15,973 nt of DNA from Alphaproteobacteria bacterium (lineage in GTDB: Bacteria > Pseudomonadota > Alphaproteobacteria > Rhizobiales > Devosiaceae), in assembly GCA_024279575.1 (NCBI GenBank), contig JAJRRJ010000139.1, positions 1 through 15,973 on the forward strand, in the 5' to 3' direction. The notes under the pieces were generated by a model, which ran no database searches, was not told the DNA's origin, and saw nothing but the letters and a program-made list of their open reading frames with translations. This document shows positions 1 to 8,150 of the stretch, piece after piece (positions within the stretch are counted from its first letter, which is position 1; every line of letters starts with the position of its first letter). Made by a program: the position numbers and the translations under genes.

Positions 1-367
1 AAATACCGAGGGGCGGGTACAAGTGAGCGTGCGCGCTGTGTTCCCGCCTGGGGACGCCAAGGAAGACTGGTCTATTATCAGGGCCTTGTCGGCACATCTT
101 AAACAAACGCTTGCATTCAATTCACTTCAGGATTTGCGCGCAGCATTATATGCGGAGCATCCGCATCTGGCTAAAATTGACGCGATTAAAATCGGTGACG
201 TAGCCGCATTGAACAAACTTGCAAAACCCGCCAAACGGGCGTGCAATGTGGACTTTTCGTCACCCGTTGGTGATTTTTATCTTACAAACCCTATTTGCCG
301 GGCCTCGGCCGTAATGGGCCAATGTGCACAACTGGCATCTTCTGAAAACCTAAAGGCGGCGGAGTAA
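1..367 (+). CDS. nuoG: NADH-quinone oxidoreductase subunit G, C-terminal part (5' end outside window)
   Basis: This is the last 121 codons of the large iron-sulfur subunit of complex I, a peripheral-arm protein on the cytoplasmic side of the inner membrane that passes electrons from NADH towards quinone. The frame is open from base 2 and begins NTEGRVQ, the conserved 'NTEGR' stretch of the molybdopterin-like domain of NuoG. AVFPPGDAKEDW follows, and near the end DFYLTNPICRASAVM, typical of alphaproteobacterial NuoG C-termini. A GTG at 23 could be read as a start, but the homology continues upstream of it, so the gene is simply cut by the window edge. No iron-sulfur motifs are expected in this part. 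nuoH starts four bases after the stop, so the two are co-transcribed. Confidence 0.93.
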   Translation, partial: NTEGRVQVSVRAVFPPGDAKEDWSIIRALSAHLKQTLAFNSLQDLRAALYAEHPHLAKIDAIKIGDVAALNKLAKPAKRACNVDFSSPVGDFYLTNPICRASAVMGQCAQLASSENLKAAE

Positions 368-371
368 ACCG

Positions 372-1472
372 ATGTTTGATTGGATTTTGATGGCGCTGGA
401 CTATTTGCTGGGTATTCCATTCCTTGGTTGGGGTGTGCATATCGGTTTTGTCTGGAAGGGGCTGTTGATGCTCGTTCTGCTGCTGGTGATTACTGCCTAT
501 GTTCTGCTGGCTGACCGTAAAATATGGGCGGCGGTGCAGATGCGGCGCGGACCCAATGTTGTCGGTGCTTTTGGCCTGCTGCAAAGCTTTGCCGACCTGA
601 TGAAATTTGCCTTCAAAGAACCTGTAATTCCTGCCGGTGCAGATAAAGTTGTTTATCTGCTTGCGCCGCTGGTGGCGGTGCTTTTATCCCTTGTCGCCTG
701 GGTGGTTATCCCGGTTGATCTGGGGTGGGCTTTGGCCGACATTAACGTGGGCGTACTGTATATTTTTGCTATTTCGTCACTCGGAGTTTATGGCGTTATC
801 ATGGGGGGCTGGGCCTCTAACTCAAAATATCCGTTCCTTGGCGCACTGCGTTCAGCAGCTCAAATGATCTCCTATGAAGTGTCCATCGGTTTTGTGATCG
901 TGACCGTTCTGTTGTGCGTTGGCTCCCTTAATCTGACTGATATTGTGATTGCCCAAAAAGAAATGGGCCTCGCCCATATGCTGGGTGTGCCTTGGATGAA
1001 CTTTTTGAACTGGTTCTGGATCCCCCTGTTTCCCATGTTTGTGATCTTTTTTATCTCGGCTTTGGCCGAAACAAACCGGCCTCCGTCTGATCTGCCTGAA
1101 GCGGAAAGTGAATTGGTCGCTGGTTTCATGGTTGAATACGGCTCCACCCCCTATATGATGTTTATGCTGGCGGAATATATGGCCATCATGCTCATGTGCT
1201 CAATGACAGTTATTTTGTTTATGGGCGGCTGGGCGGCCCCGCTGGAAATTGCTCCATTTACATGGTTGCCCGGTGTGGTCTGGTTTACACTCCAGGCCTC
1301 CGCAGTGTTCTTCATGTTCTCGATGGTAAAGGCATTTGTGCCCCGTTATCGCTATGATCAACTTATGCGCTTGGGCTGGAAAGTGTTTCTGCCCATTTCC
1401 ATCTTCAGGATTATCGTTGTGGCCTTTGTTCTTCAGCTTACCGGCTGGGGCTGGCACGGGGGGGTGGCATAA
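372..1472 (+). CDS. nuoH: NADH-quinone oxidoreductase subunit H
   Basis: NuoH (ND1 homologue) is the membrane subunit that helps form the quinone-binding chamber where the peripheral and membrane arms of complex I meet. The 366-residue protein has about eight hydrophobic segments. It carries the family signatures ADRKIWAAVQMRRGPNVVG (residues 47-65) and AETNRPPSDLPEAESELVAG (232-251), the second holding the conserved acidic loop near the quinone site. The length is slightly above the roughly 345 residues common in the family. The ATG at 372 is preceded by GGAG at 361-364 inside the end of nuoG. The TAA stop shares one base with the ATG of the next small gene (TAATG), which suggests coupled translation. 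Confidence 0.97.
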   Translation: MFDWILMALDYLLGIPFLGWGVHIGFVWKGLLMLVLLLVITAYVLLADRKIWAAVQMRRGPNVVGAFGLLQSFADLMKFAFKEPVIPAGADKVVYLLAPLVAVLLSLVAWVVIPVDLGWALADINVGVLYIFAISSLGVYGVIMGGWASNSKYPFLGALRSAAQMISYEVSIGFVIVTVLLCVGSLNLTDIVIAQKEMGLAHMLGVPWMNFLNWFWIPLFPMFVIFFISALAETNRPPSDLPEAESELVAGFMVEYGSTPYMMFMLAEYMAIMLMCSMTVILFMGGWAAPLEIAPFTWLPGVVWFTLQASAVFFMFSMVKAFVPRYRYDQLMRLGWKVFLPISIFRIIVVAFVLQLTGWGWHGGVA

Positions 1473-1729
1473 TGGAGTATCTTTGGTACGGACTGCTTGG
1501 TGCGGGATTTGGCGTTGTTTTGGCCATGGCCCTTAATATTCTGACGGCAGAAAAAATCCTGACAAAAGTTGAGGAAGCTGTGACCTGGCCTGAAATGACA
1601 AAAGCAGACCTGAATGAGGCGCAAAGAAAATTCAAAAAGGCTGAACTTTTGGTCTTTTATGTGCAACCTCTGGTGCTGATTGTTTTTTCCACTACCGCTG
1701 CGATTCTTTTTTTTGGAGCTGAACGATGA
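1472..1729 (+). CDS. small two-helix membrane protein of unknown function inside the nuo operon
   Basis: I do not recognise this 85-residue protein. It has a hydrophobic segment at about residues 4-25 (YLWYGLLGAGFGVVLAMALN) and another at about 60-81 (LLVFYVQPLVLIVFSTTAAI). Between them lies a charged stretch of about 34 residues rich in Lys and Glu that looks helical, so the likely fold is a membrane hairpin. Its ATG overlaps the nuoH stop by one base (TAATG), and its TGA overlaps the nuoI start (ATGA at 1726-1729), so it is locked into the operon on both sides. A chance open frame would be unlikely to have both overlaps. Unidentified reading frames between nuo genes are known from other alphaproteobacteria such as Paracoccus; whether this is homologous to any of them I cannot say. 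A role as an accessory or assembly subunit of complex I is inference from position only. Confidence 0.85.
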   Translation: MEYLWYGLLGAGFGVVLAMALNILTAEKILTKVEEAVTWPEMTKADLNEAQRKFKKAELLVFYVQPLVLIVFSTTAAILFFGAER

Positions 1730-2217
1730 AACGCACTTTGCAATTCCTCAACTCACTTCTGCTTAAAGAATTTGTTAGCGCGTTCTTTTTGTCCATGCGC
1801 TATTTTTTCGCGCCCAAAGCGACCATCAACTATCCATTTGAAAAGGGGCCCGTTTCGCCACGTTTTCGCGGCGAACATGCCTTGCGCCGTTACCCGAATG
1901 GAGAAGAGCGCTGTATTGCATGCAAGCTTTGCGAAGCAATTTGTCCCGCTCAGGCCATCACCATTGAAGCAGGACCGCGCCAAAATGACGGTACGCGCCG
2001 CACGGTTCGTTACGACATTGATATGGTTAAATGCATTTATTGCGGATTTTGTCAGGAAGCGTGCCCGGTGGACGCTATCGTTGAAGGACCAAATTTTGAA
2101 TTTGCCACTGAAACCCGCGAAGAGCTTTATTTCGATAAAGAAAAACTCTTGGCAAACGGTGATCGCTGGGAGCGCGAAATTGCGCGAAATCTCTCAACTG
2201 ATGCGCCCTATCGCTAG
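1726..2217 (+). CDS. nuoI: NADH-quinone oxidoreductase subunit I, 2x[4Fe-4S]
   Basis: NuoI (TYKY homologue) is the 8Fe ferredoxin-like subunit that carries electrons through clusters N6a and N6b towards the terminal cluster N2 next to the quinone site. The 163-residue length is standard for alphaproteobacteria. Two classic CxxCxxCxxxCP motifs are intact: CIACKLCEAICP with Cys63, 66, 69 and 73, and CIYCGFCQEACP with Cys103, 106, 109 and 113. An amphipathic N-terminal region (about residues 1-30) should anchor it to the membrane. The start overlaps the stop of the preceding small gene by four bases (ATGA). The TAG stop is part of TAGGAG, which also forms the Shine-Dalgarno site of nuoJ. Confidence 0.97.
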   Translation: MKRTLQFLNSLLLKEFVSAFFLSMRYFFAPKATINYPFEKGPVSPRFRGEHALRRYPNGEERCIACKLCEAICPAQAITIEAGPRQNDGTRRTVRYDIDMVKCIYCGFCQEACPVDAIVEGPNFEFATETREELYFDKEKLLANGDRWEREIARNLSTDAPYR

Positions 2218-2229
2218 GAGATAAACATT

Positions 2230-2850
2230 ATGACCTTGCCGATATTTTTCTTCTACATTTTTGCCGGTATCACCGTCGCGTCTGCACTTATGGTGATATC
2301 TTCGCGCAACCCGGTTCACTCAGTGTTGTTTCTTATCTTGGCGTTCATTAATGCCGCTGGCATTTTTATGCTGGCCGGTGCCGAGTTCCTCGCCATGATT
2401 CTGATTGTGGTTTATGTGGGGGCCGTTGCCGTATTGTTCCTGTTTGTTGTGATGATGCTCGATGTCGATTTTGCCGACCTTAAAAAGGGCGCCCTTCAAT
2501 ATATGCCTATTGGTGCCATTGTCGGGGGCATTCTGTTGCTTGAGTTGCTGATGGTTGCTGGTTCCACTTTTGTAACGCCGGAATTGGCAGCCGGAAGCGT
2601 GATGCCTATTGCTGCAGGAATTTCCAACACGCAGGCTTTGGGTGAGGTGCTTTATACGCGCTATGTATTCCTGTTTCAGGCAGCCGGACTTATTTTGCTG
2701 GTCGCAATGATCGGAGCCATCGTGCTGACCCTTCGGCACAAACCAAACATCAAGCGTCAGGATGTTGTAGCGCAGGTGGCGCGTACCCCTGAAACAGCCA
2801 TTGAAGTTGTCAAAGTGCCTAGCGGCAAAGGACTGGGAGAAAAATCATGA
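2230..2850 (+). CDS. nuoJ: NADH-quinone oxidoreductase subunit J
   Basis: NuoJ (ND6 homologue) is a membrane subunit of the proton-translocating arm and contains the helix that changes conformation to link quinone chemistry to the antiporter-like subunits. The 206-residue protein has about five hydrophobic segments. Recognisable stretches are ISSRNPVHSVLFLILAFINA near the N-terminus and FLAMILIVVYVGAVAVLFLF, the conserved third helix with its glycine. A hydrophilic tail of about 35 residues follows the last helix, as is usual in alphaproteobacteria. TAGGAG at 2215-2220 is the ribosome-binding site, nine bases before the ATG. The stop overlaps the nuoK start (ATGA). Confidence 0.96.
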   Translation: MTLPIFFFYIFAGITVASALMVISSRNPVHSVLFLILAFINAAGIFMLAGAEFLAMILIVVYVGAVAVLFLFVVMMLDVDFADLKKGALQYMPIGAIVGGILLLELLMVAGSTFVTPELAAGSVMPIAAGISNTQALGEVLYTRYVFLFQAAGLILLVAMIGAIVLTLRHKPNIKRQDVVAQVARTPETAIEVVKVPSGKGLGEKS

Positions 2851-3164
2851 TGGTACCGGCAGTCGGACTTGCCCATTTTCTTTCCCTTGGCGCAATTCTT
2901 TTTACCCTTGGCGTGTTCGGTATCTTTATGAACCGCAAAAATGTCATTGTCATTCTCATGTCTATTGAGTTGATTTTGCTGGCCGTGAACATCAATTTTG
3001 TTGGGTTTAGCGCACATCTGAACGATCTCGCCGGGCAGGTGTTTGCTCTGATTATCCTGACCGTTGCCGCCGCCGAAGCCGCTATTGGCCTGGCTATCCT
3101 TGTAGTTTTCTTCCGTAACCGCGGCTCCATCGCGGTGGATGATGTCAACATGATGAAGGGGTGA
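2847..3164 (+). CDS. nuoK: NADH-quinone oxidoreductase subunit K
   Basis: NuoK (ND4L homologue) is a three-helix membrane subunit of complex I. Its two membrane-buried glutamates, which form part of the proton-transfer path, are present: Glu41 in ILMSIELILLAVN and Glu77 in TVAAAEAAIGLAI. The length of 105 residues is normal. Two ATG codons lie in tandem, at 2847 and 2850. Both would be served by the GGGAG at 2835-2839, and the first overlaps the nuoJ stop by four bases; the choice changes the product by one residue. The TGA stop at 3162-3164 lies just before the nuoL start. Confidence 0.97.
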   Translation: MMVPAVGLAHFLSLGAILFTLGVFGIFMNRKNVIVILMSIELILLAVNINFVGFSAHLNDLAGQVFALIILTVAAAEAAIGLAILVVFFRNRGSIAVDDVNMMKG

Positions 3165-3169
3165 CGCCA

Positions 3170-5189
3170 ATGATACAGGCGATTGTCTTTTTCCCTCTTT
3201 TCGGCGCGCTGATTGCCGGCCTGTTTGGCTCGCGTATTGGCCATCGCGCTTCTGAATATTTGACCTCCGCATTGTTGGTGGCTGCGGCTCTTTTATCATG
3301 GGTTGTGTTTTTCCAGTTCGGGTTTGGCGGCGATTCAGCTGAACCTGCGGTGCAGGCAACTGCTGGCGGGGAGCACGGGGAAGCCGCTGTGTTTGCCAAT
3401 GTCGTAAAAGTTGAAATTTTCCGCTGGATTGTAGTTGGGGAACTGGACCTGCGCTGGGTGCTAAGAGTTGATACTCTCACTGCCATTATGCTGGTTGTTG
3501 TGACCAGTGTTTCTTCGCTCGTGCACATCTATTCCATTGGATATATGGCCGACGATCCTTCGCGGTCGCGCTTTTTTGCCTACCTGTCATTATTTACATT
3601 TGCTATGCTGATGCTGGTCACTGCTGACAATTTTCTGCAAATGTTCTTTGGCTGGGAAGGGGTGGGGCTGGCCTCTTATCTGCTGATCGGTTTTGGTACA
3701 AAAAGCCCTCTGCAAACGCAGCGGCCATGAAAGCATTTATCGTCAACCGGGTCGGTGACTTTGGTTTTGCCTTGGGAATTTTTGCTGCATTTGTAGTGCT
3801 TGGGCATTTGGATTTTGACGCCGCCTTTAGCGCAGTCGATGCCGCAAAAGGAACCTCTTTTGAGTTCCTCTGGATGCAATGGGATGCCATGACCATCATC
3901 ACCTTGTTGTTGTTCATGGGAGCCATGGGAAAATCGGCTCAGTTCCTGCTTCACACCTGGTTGCCTGACGCGATGGAAGGACCAACGCCGGTGTCTGCTC
4001 TCATTCACGCCGCCACCATGGTGACGGCTGGCGTGTTTATGGTGGCGCGTCTTTCCCCCATGTTTGAAGCGGCACCAGCAACGATGACTGTCGTGCTTTA
4101 TGTTGGCGCAATTACTGCTTTTTTTGCTGCCACAATCGGCTTGGTCCAAAACGATATCAAACGGGTTATCGCCTACTCAACCATGTCCCAGTTGGGCTAT
4201 ATGTTTGTGGCCTTGGGGGCCGGGGCCTACACAGCCGGGATTTTCCATCTTTTTACACACGCATTTTTCAAAGCGTTGTTGTTCCTTGGGGCAGGGGCGG
4301 TTATTCACGCTATGCACCATGAGCAGGACATGCGCAAAATGGGCGGCATCGCTAAAACCATTCCAAAAACCTACTGGATGATGATTATCGGCACATTGGC
4401 GTTGACCGGCGTTGGAATTCCGGGGACTTCGTTCGGCTTTGCCGGGTTCTTTTCCAAGGACTCCATTATTGAAGCTGCCTATGCGGTCGGAGGAACAACA
4501 GGACAGTTCGCCTTCTGGTCTCTGGTTATTGCGGCATTGTTCACCTCGTTTTATTCATGGCGCCTGATTCACCTGACTTTCCATGGCAAGCCGCGTGCAA
4601 GTCAGGAAACCATGTCCCACGCCCATGAGGCCCCCAATGTAATGATGGTTCCCATGTATTTTCTGGCGGCGGGCGCGGTGCTTTCCGGCGTTGTGTTTTA
4701 TGGAGTTTTCTTCGGTGACGTAAACCTGATTGATCAGTTCTTTGCCGGCTCTGTCGTGGTTGACCATGGCATAATCGAGAAAGCACATTATGTGCCGACT
4801 TGGGTGAAATGGTCAGCAACTGTTGCTATGCTTTTTGGCTTTGTTACGGCATGGTATATGTATATCCGCCGTCCGGACGCGCCTGAGCGTTTGGCAACTC
4901 AGCATGCCTACCTTTATCGGTTTTTGCTCAACAAATGGTATTTTGATGAACTTTACGACAAGATTTTTGTCAAGCCGGCACTTTGGGTCGGCACCAAACT
5001 CTGGCGCGATGTAGATGATCGGCTGATTGATCAAACCATTGTTGAGGGGTTGGGAAACAGAGTAAAAGACATCCCCGCCCGGGTGGTTAAGTTACAATCC
5101 GGATTTCTCTATCATTATGCGTTCGCAATGCTTATCGGCATTGCCGCACTTCTTACTTGGGCCATTGCGGCAGGGGCGTCTTCGGATGA
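3170..5189 (+). CDS. nuoL: NADH-quinone oxidoreductase subunit L, frame broken by two apparent single-base losses
   Basis: NuoL (ND5 homologue) is the distal antiporter-like subunit of complex I, with about 16 helices and the long lateral helix HL. As given, the frame stops at 3728-3730. A second frame picks up at once and runs to 5271. Adding one T to the run at 3691-3694 restores the continuous family sequence ASYLLIGF-WYKKPSANAAAM. Adding one G to the run at 5173-5176 changes the odd tail into AIAAGGVFG followed by a TGA at 5187-5189 that overlaps the nuoM ATG. The restored product has 673 residues, a normal size. Key residues are present: Glu163 in FGWEGVGL, Lys255 in GKSAQFLLHTW and His280 in SALIHAAT. 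The ATG at 3170 is preferred to the GTG at 3161 because GAAGGGG at 3155-3161 is well spaced for it. A sequencing or assembly error is more likely than a pseudogene, because all neighbours are intact. Confidence 0.92.
3691..3694 (+). other. first nuoL frameshift site (T run one base short)
   Basis: In frame 2 the NuoL sequence reads ...LLIGF up to base 3694. From 3694 onward the continuation WYKKPSANAAAM is in frame 1. GGT TTT TGG TAC would need five T's, and the window has four. The frame jump lies between two highly conserved stretches, so its position is certain to within a few bases. Confidence 0.9.
5173..5176 (+). other. second nuoL frameshift site (G run probably one base short)
   Basis: As given, the nuoL frame continues beyond AIAAG for about 28 hydrophilic, cysteine-containing residues to a stop at 5271 and overlaps nuoM by 86 bases. 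With five G's instead of four it would read GGVFG and stop at 5187-5189 in an ATGA overlap with nuoM, the arrangement used elsewhere in this operon. The exact site of the lost base is inferred. Confidence 0.7.
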
Positions 5190-6697
5190 TTATTTCCTCA
5201 AACATCCTGACAATTCTAACGTTTTTGCCGTTAGTTGGTGCGTTTTTTGTGCTGATTGTGCCGGGGGATGACAAGCTCGCGGTCACTAACATTCGCCGTA
5301 TTGCGTTCATTACCACTGCGTTGACCTTTGTTTTCTCACTGATTATGTGGTCCATGTTTGACGCCTCAAGCGCAGGCTTCCAGTTTGTGGTTGATCATAA
5401 ATGGATGGGAGATGTGATCGGCTACCGTATGGGCGTCGATGGGATTTCAATTCTGTTTATCGTTCTGACCGCATTTTTGATGCCGCTGATTGTTTTGTCT
5501 GCATGGGGGCCGGTAAAAACACGCGTGCGCGAATATATGGTTGCGTTTTTAATTCTGGAAACCCTGATGATCGGGGTGTTTTCAACCCTTGATCTGGCCA
5601 TGTTCTATGTCTTCTTTGAAGGTGGCCTTATCCCCATGTTCCTGATTATCGGTGTATGGGGTGGCAAGCGGCGCGTGCAGGCCAGTTACAAGTTTTTCTT
5701 TTACACCTTCGTTGGCTCTGTTTTGATGCTTTTGGCGATCATGGCCATGTACTGGTATGCTGGAACCACCGATATTCGCCAGCTGTTAAAAACGGACTTC
5801 CCTGAAGAAATGCAGTTCTGGTTATGGATTGCCTTCTTTGCCTCCTTCGCAGTGAAATTGCCCATGTGGCCCCTTCATCGCTGGCTGCCAGAGGCACACG
5901 TTGAAGCGCCCACTGGCGGCTCGGTTATTCTGGCCGCGGTTCTTCTTAAAATGGGTGGGTACGGTTTTTTACGTTTTTCATTGCCCATGTTCCCGGATGC
6001 CTCAGCCTATTTCGCAGACTTTGTTTTTATATTGTCGGTTGCCGCTATCATCATCACGTCGCTGATTGCTCTTGTGCAAGAAGATATCAAGAAACTGATT
6101 GCCTATTCGTCAGTTGCCCACATGGGGTTTGTCACCATTGGTATTTTCTCGGCAAATATTTATGGCGTGCAGGGGGCCATCTTCCAGATGATCAGCCATG
6201 GTATTGTATCGGCGGCATTGTTTTTAGCCGTCGGGATAATTTATGACCGGATGCATACGCGTGATATTTCAGCCTATGGCGGTTTGGTTGAGCGCATGCC
6301 GCGCTATGCCGTTGTCTTTATGATATTTACCATGGCCAATGTTGGCTTGCCGGGCACATCTGGGTTCGTTGGAGAATTTTTGATCCTGATTGGTATATTC
6401 CAGATCAATACCTGGTTTGCATTTGCCGCCCTGTTTGGCGTTATTCTTTCCGCAGCTTATGCACTTTGGCTTTATCGCCGGATTATTTTTGGTGCTCTTA
6501 CCAAGGAGTCACTGAAATCCATTTTGGACATGGATCGGCGGGAGATGGCGATTATGTTGCCATTGATTGCCCTGACCTTATTCTTCGGATTTTATCCGGC
6601 GCCAATTCTGGATGCCACAAACGCTTCTGTGCTGGCTCTTGTTACTCAATATCAAAGCACTGTCGGCGCCTTGCCGGTTGATGCTTTGGCTCATTAG
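5186..6697 (+). CDS. nuoM: NADH-quinone oxidoreductase subunit M
   Basis: NuoM (ND4 homologue) is one of the three antiporter-like proton-pumping subunits of complex I. From the ATG at 5186 the product has 503 residues, the usual length, and starts MIISSNILTILTFLPLVGAF. It has about 14 hydrophobic helices. The conserved Glu145 sits in YVFFEGGLIPMF, and Lys224 in VKLPMWPLHRWLPEAHVEAP, which is the family motif around the broken helix 7. LVQEDIKKLIAYSSVAHMGF marks a further conserved channel region. The frame is open upstream to 5117, but those extra residues are the nuoL 3' end read out of frame and are not family-like. A modest AGGGG at 5172-5176 lies nine bases before the start. Confidence 0.95.
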   Translation: MIISSNILTILTFLPLVGAFFVLIVPGDDKLAVTNIRRIAFITTALTFVFSLIMWSMFDASSAGFQFVVDHKWMGDVIGYRMGVDGISILFIVLTAFLMPLIVLSAWGPVKTRVREYMVAFLILETLMIGVFSTLDLAMFYVFFEGGLIPMFLIIGVWGGKRRVQASYKFFFYTFVGSVLMLLAIMAMYWYAGTTDIRQLLKTDFPEEMQFWLWIAFFASFAVKLPMWPLHRWLPEAHVEAPTGGSVILAAVLLKMGGYGFLRFSLPMFPDASAYFADFVFILSVAAIIITSLIALVQEDIKKLIAYSSVAHMGFVTIGIFSANIYGVQGAIFQMISHGIVSAALFLAVGIIYDRMHTRDISAYGGLVERMPRYAVVFMIFTMANVGLPGTSGFVGEFLILIGIFQINTWFAFAALFGVILSAAYALWLYRRIIFGALTKESLKSILDMDRREMAIMLPLIALTLFFGFYPAPILDATNASVLALVTQYQSTVGALPVDALAH

Positions 6698-6706
6698 GAG
6701 AAAAAC

Positions 6707-8149
6707 ATGAAATCCGATTTGAGCAGTTTTGCCTCTCTCGCCCCGGCCTATCCGGAGTTGATTTTGGCCATTGGCGCATTGGCATTGCTGATGGCCGGGG
6801 TATTCTTTAAGAATGCAAGTTCACGCATTGCAGGTGTCAGCATTGGTATGTTGCTGGCACTCACCGTCCTGGTGGTGTTTCAGCCCAATACCGGCCTGCT
6901 TTTCAATGGTGGATTTATTCACGATGATTTTGCCCGGTATATGAAAGCACTTATTCTTGCAGGCTCTGCTTTTGTACTTGTTCTTTCGGTTTCAAGTGCT
7001 AAAGAAAACGGGTTGGCAAAATGTGAGTACTCGGCACTGATTATTCTGGCGACACTCGGCATGCTGATTATGGTCTCCGCCAATGACTTGATGGTGCTTT
7101 ATGTCGGACTGGAATTACAGTCTTTGTCCTTGTATATTCTTGCAGCAATGAAACGCGATAGCGCAAAAGCCACCGAATCCGGGCTAAAGTATTTTGTGCT
7201 TGGCGCACTGTCTTCAGGCATGCTGCTTTATGGCGCTTCGTTGATTTACGGGTTCACCGGCCAAACACAATTGGACAAGATTGCCGAAGTGATTTTGCTG
7301 AGTGAGCGCTCAATCGGAGTGCTTTTTGGATTGGCATTTTTGCTTGCCGGCGTGGCGTTCAAAATATCTGCAGCCCCGTTTCACATGTGGACACCCGACG
7401 TTTATGAAGGCGCGCCCACACCGGTTACAGCCTTTTTTGCGACCGCCCCAAAAGTGGCGGCAATGGCCCTTTTGATCCGTCTGGTTACTGATAGTTTTGA
7501 GCCGCTTACCAAAGACTGGCAACAAATCGTTATTTTCCTCTCTATCGCTTCAATGGTGCTGGCGGCATTTGCTGGAATTGGTCAGAAAAATATTAAGCGA
7601 CTGATTGCCTATTCCTCCATTGGTCATATGGGGTTTGCCCTGGTTGGTTTGTCCGCCGGCAGCCTGGTGGGTGTTCAGGGCGTTGCCATTTATATGGCTA
7701 TTTACCTCACAACCAACCTTGGTTTGTTTGCCTGTATTTTGGCGCTGAAAAACAGCGCCGGATATGTAGAGAATATTTCTGACCTTGCGGGGTTGGCAAA
7801 AACGCGCCCCGTTGTCGCCGCAACCATGGCAATAATGATGTTCTCATTGGTCGGGTTACCGCCTTTGGCCGGATTTTTTGCCAAATGGCATGTATTTCTC
7901 GCAGCGATCGAAGCGCAATTGTTTGTTCTGGCCGTTATTGGCGTACTAGCCAGCGCTGTGAGTGCCTTTTATTATCTTCGTATTGTCAAAACCATGTATT
8001 TTGATGAACCGGAAAATGAGTTTTCTCCAGTGCCGGGCGAACTGGCATTTGTTATGGCGATTGCTGGTTTTCTGATCGTTACATATTATTTGACCGTTGG
8101 ACGTTCACTGGTTGATGCGGCGAATTTTGCGGCGCTCAGTTTGTTTTAG
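6707..8149 (+). CDS. nuoN: NADH-quinone oxidoreductase subunit N
   Basis: NuoN (ND2 homologue) is the antiporter-like subunit nearest the quinone end of the complex I membrane arm, and here, as usual, the last nuo gene. The 480-residue product is of normal length with about 14 helices. Glu136 lies in MVLYVGLELQSLSLYILAA, and the lysine at about 219 in FKISAAPFHMWTPDVYEGAP, with NIKRLIAYSSIGHMGFALVG further on. The TAGGAG at 6695-6700 overlaps the nuoM stop and gives a clear ribosome-binding site six bases before the ATG. birA starts immediately after the stop. Confidence 0.97.
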   Translation: MKSDLSSFASLAPAYPELILAIGALALLMAGVFFKNASSRIAGVSIGMLLALTVLVVFQPNTGLLFNGGFIHDDFARYMKALILAGSAFVLVLSVSSAKENGLAKCEYSALIILATLGMLIMVSANDLMVLYVGLELQSLSLYILAAMKRDSAKATESGLKYFVLGALSSGMLLYGASLIYGFTGQTQLDKIAEVILLSERSIGVLFGLAFLLAGVAFKISAAPFHMWTPDVYEGAPTPVTAFFATAPKVAAMALLIRLVTDSFEPLTKDWQQIVIFLSIASMVLAAFAGIGQKNIKRLIAYSSIGHMGFALVGLSAGSLVGVQGVAIYMAIYLTTNLGLFACILALKNSAGYVENISDLAGLAKTRPVVAATMAIMMFSLVGLPPLAGFFAKWHVFLAAIEAQLFVLAVIGVLASAVSAFYYLRIVKTMYFDEPENEFSPVPGELAFVMAIAGFLIVTYYLTVGRSLVDAANFAALSLF

Positions 8150-8150
8150 T

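Noticed and set aside
2320..2739. Long minus-strand open frames opposite nuoJ, nuoL, rnj and proS
   Set aside because: They are antisense shadows of well-conserved + strand genes, with low-complexity or unnatural composition and no ribosome-binding sites.
3691..3705. Programmed ribosomal frameshift in nuoL
   Set aside because: GGTTTTGGTACAAAAAG is not a convincing slippery site, no stimulatory structure is evident, and programmed frameshifting is not known for nuoL. A lost base is simpler.
5117..5185. N-terminal extension of NuoM by 23 residues
   Set aside because: The extra residues are the 3' end of nuoL read in another frame. The family start MIISSNILTILTFLP at 5186 is clear.
3731..5271. 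NuoL split into two separate genes as a natural arrangement
   Set aside because: The two parts abut exactly within a conserved block and rejoin with one extra T. The second part has no ribosome-binding site of its own and begins in mid-domain.
8097..8150. N-terminal extension of BirA by 18 residues
   Set aside because: It lies inside the conserved end of nuoN, and the family homology begins at the GTG at 8151.
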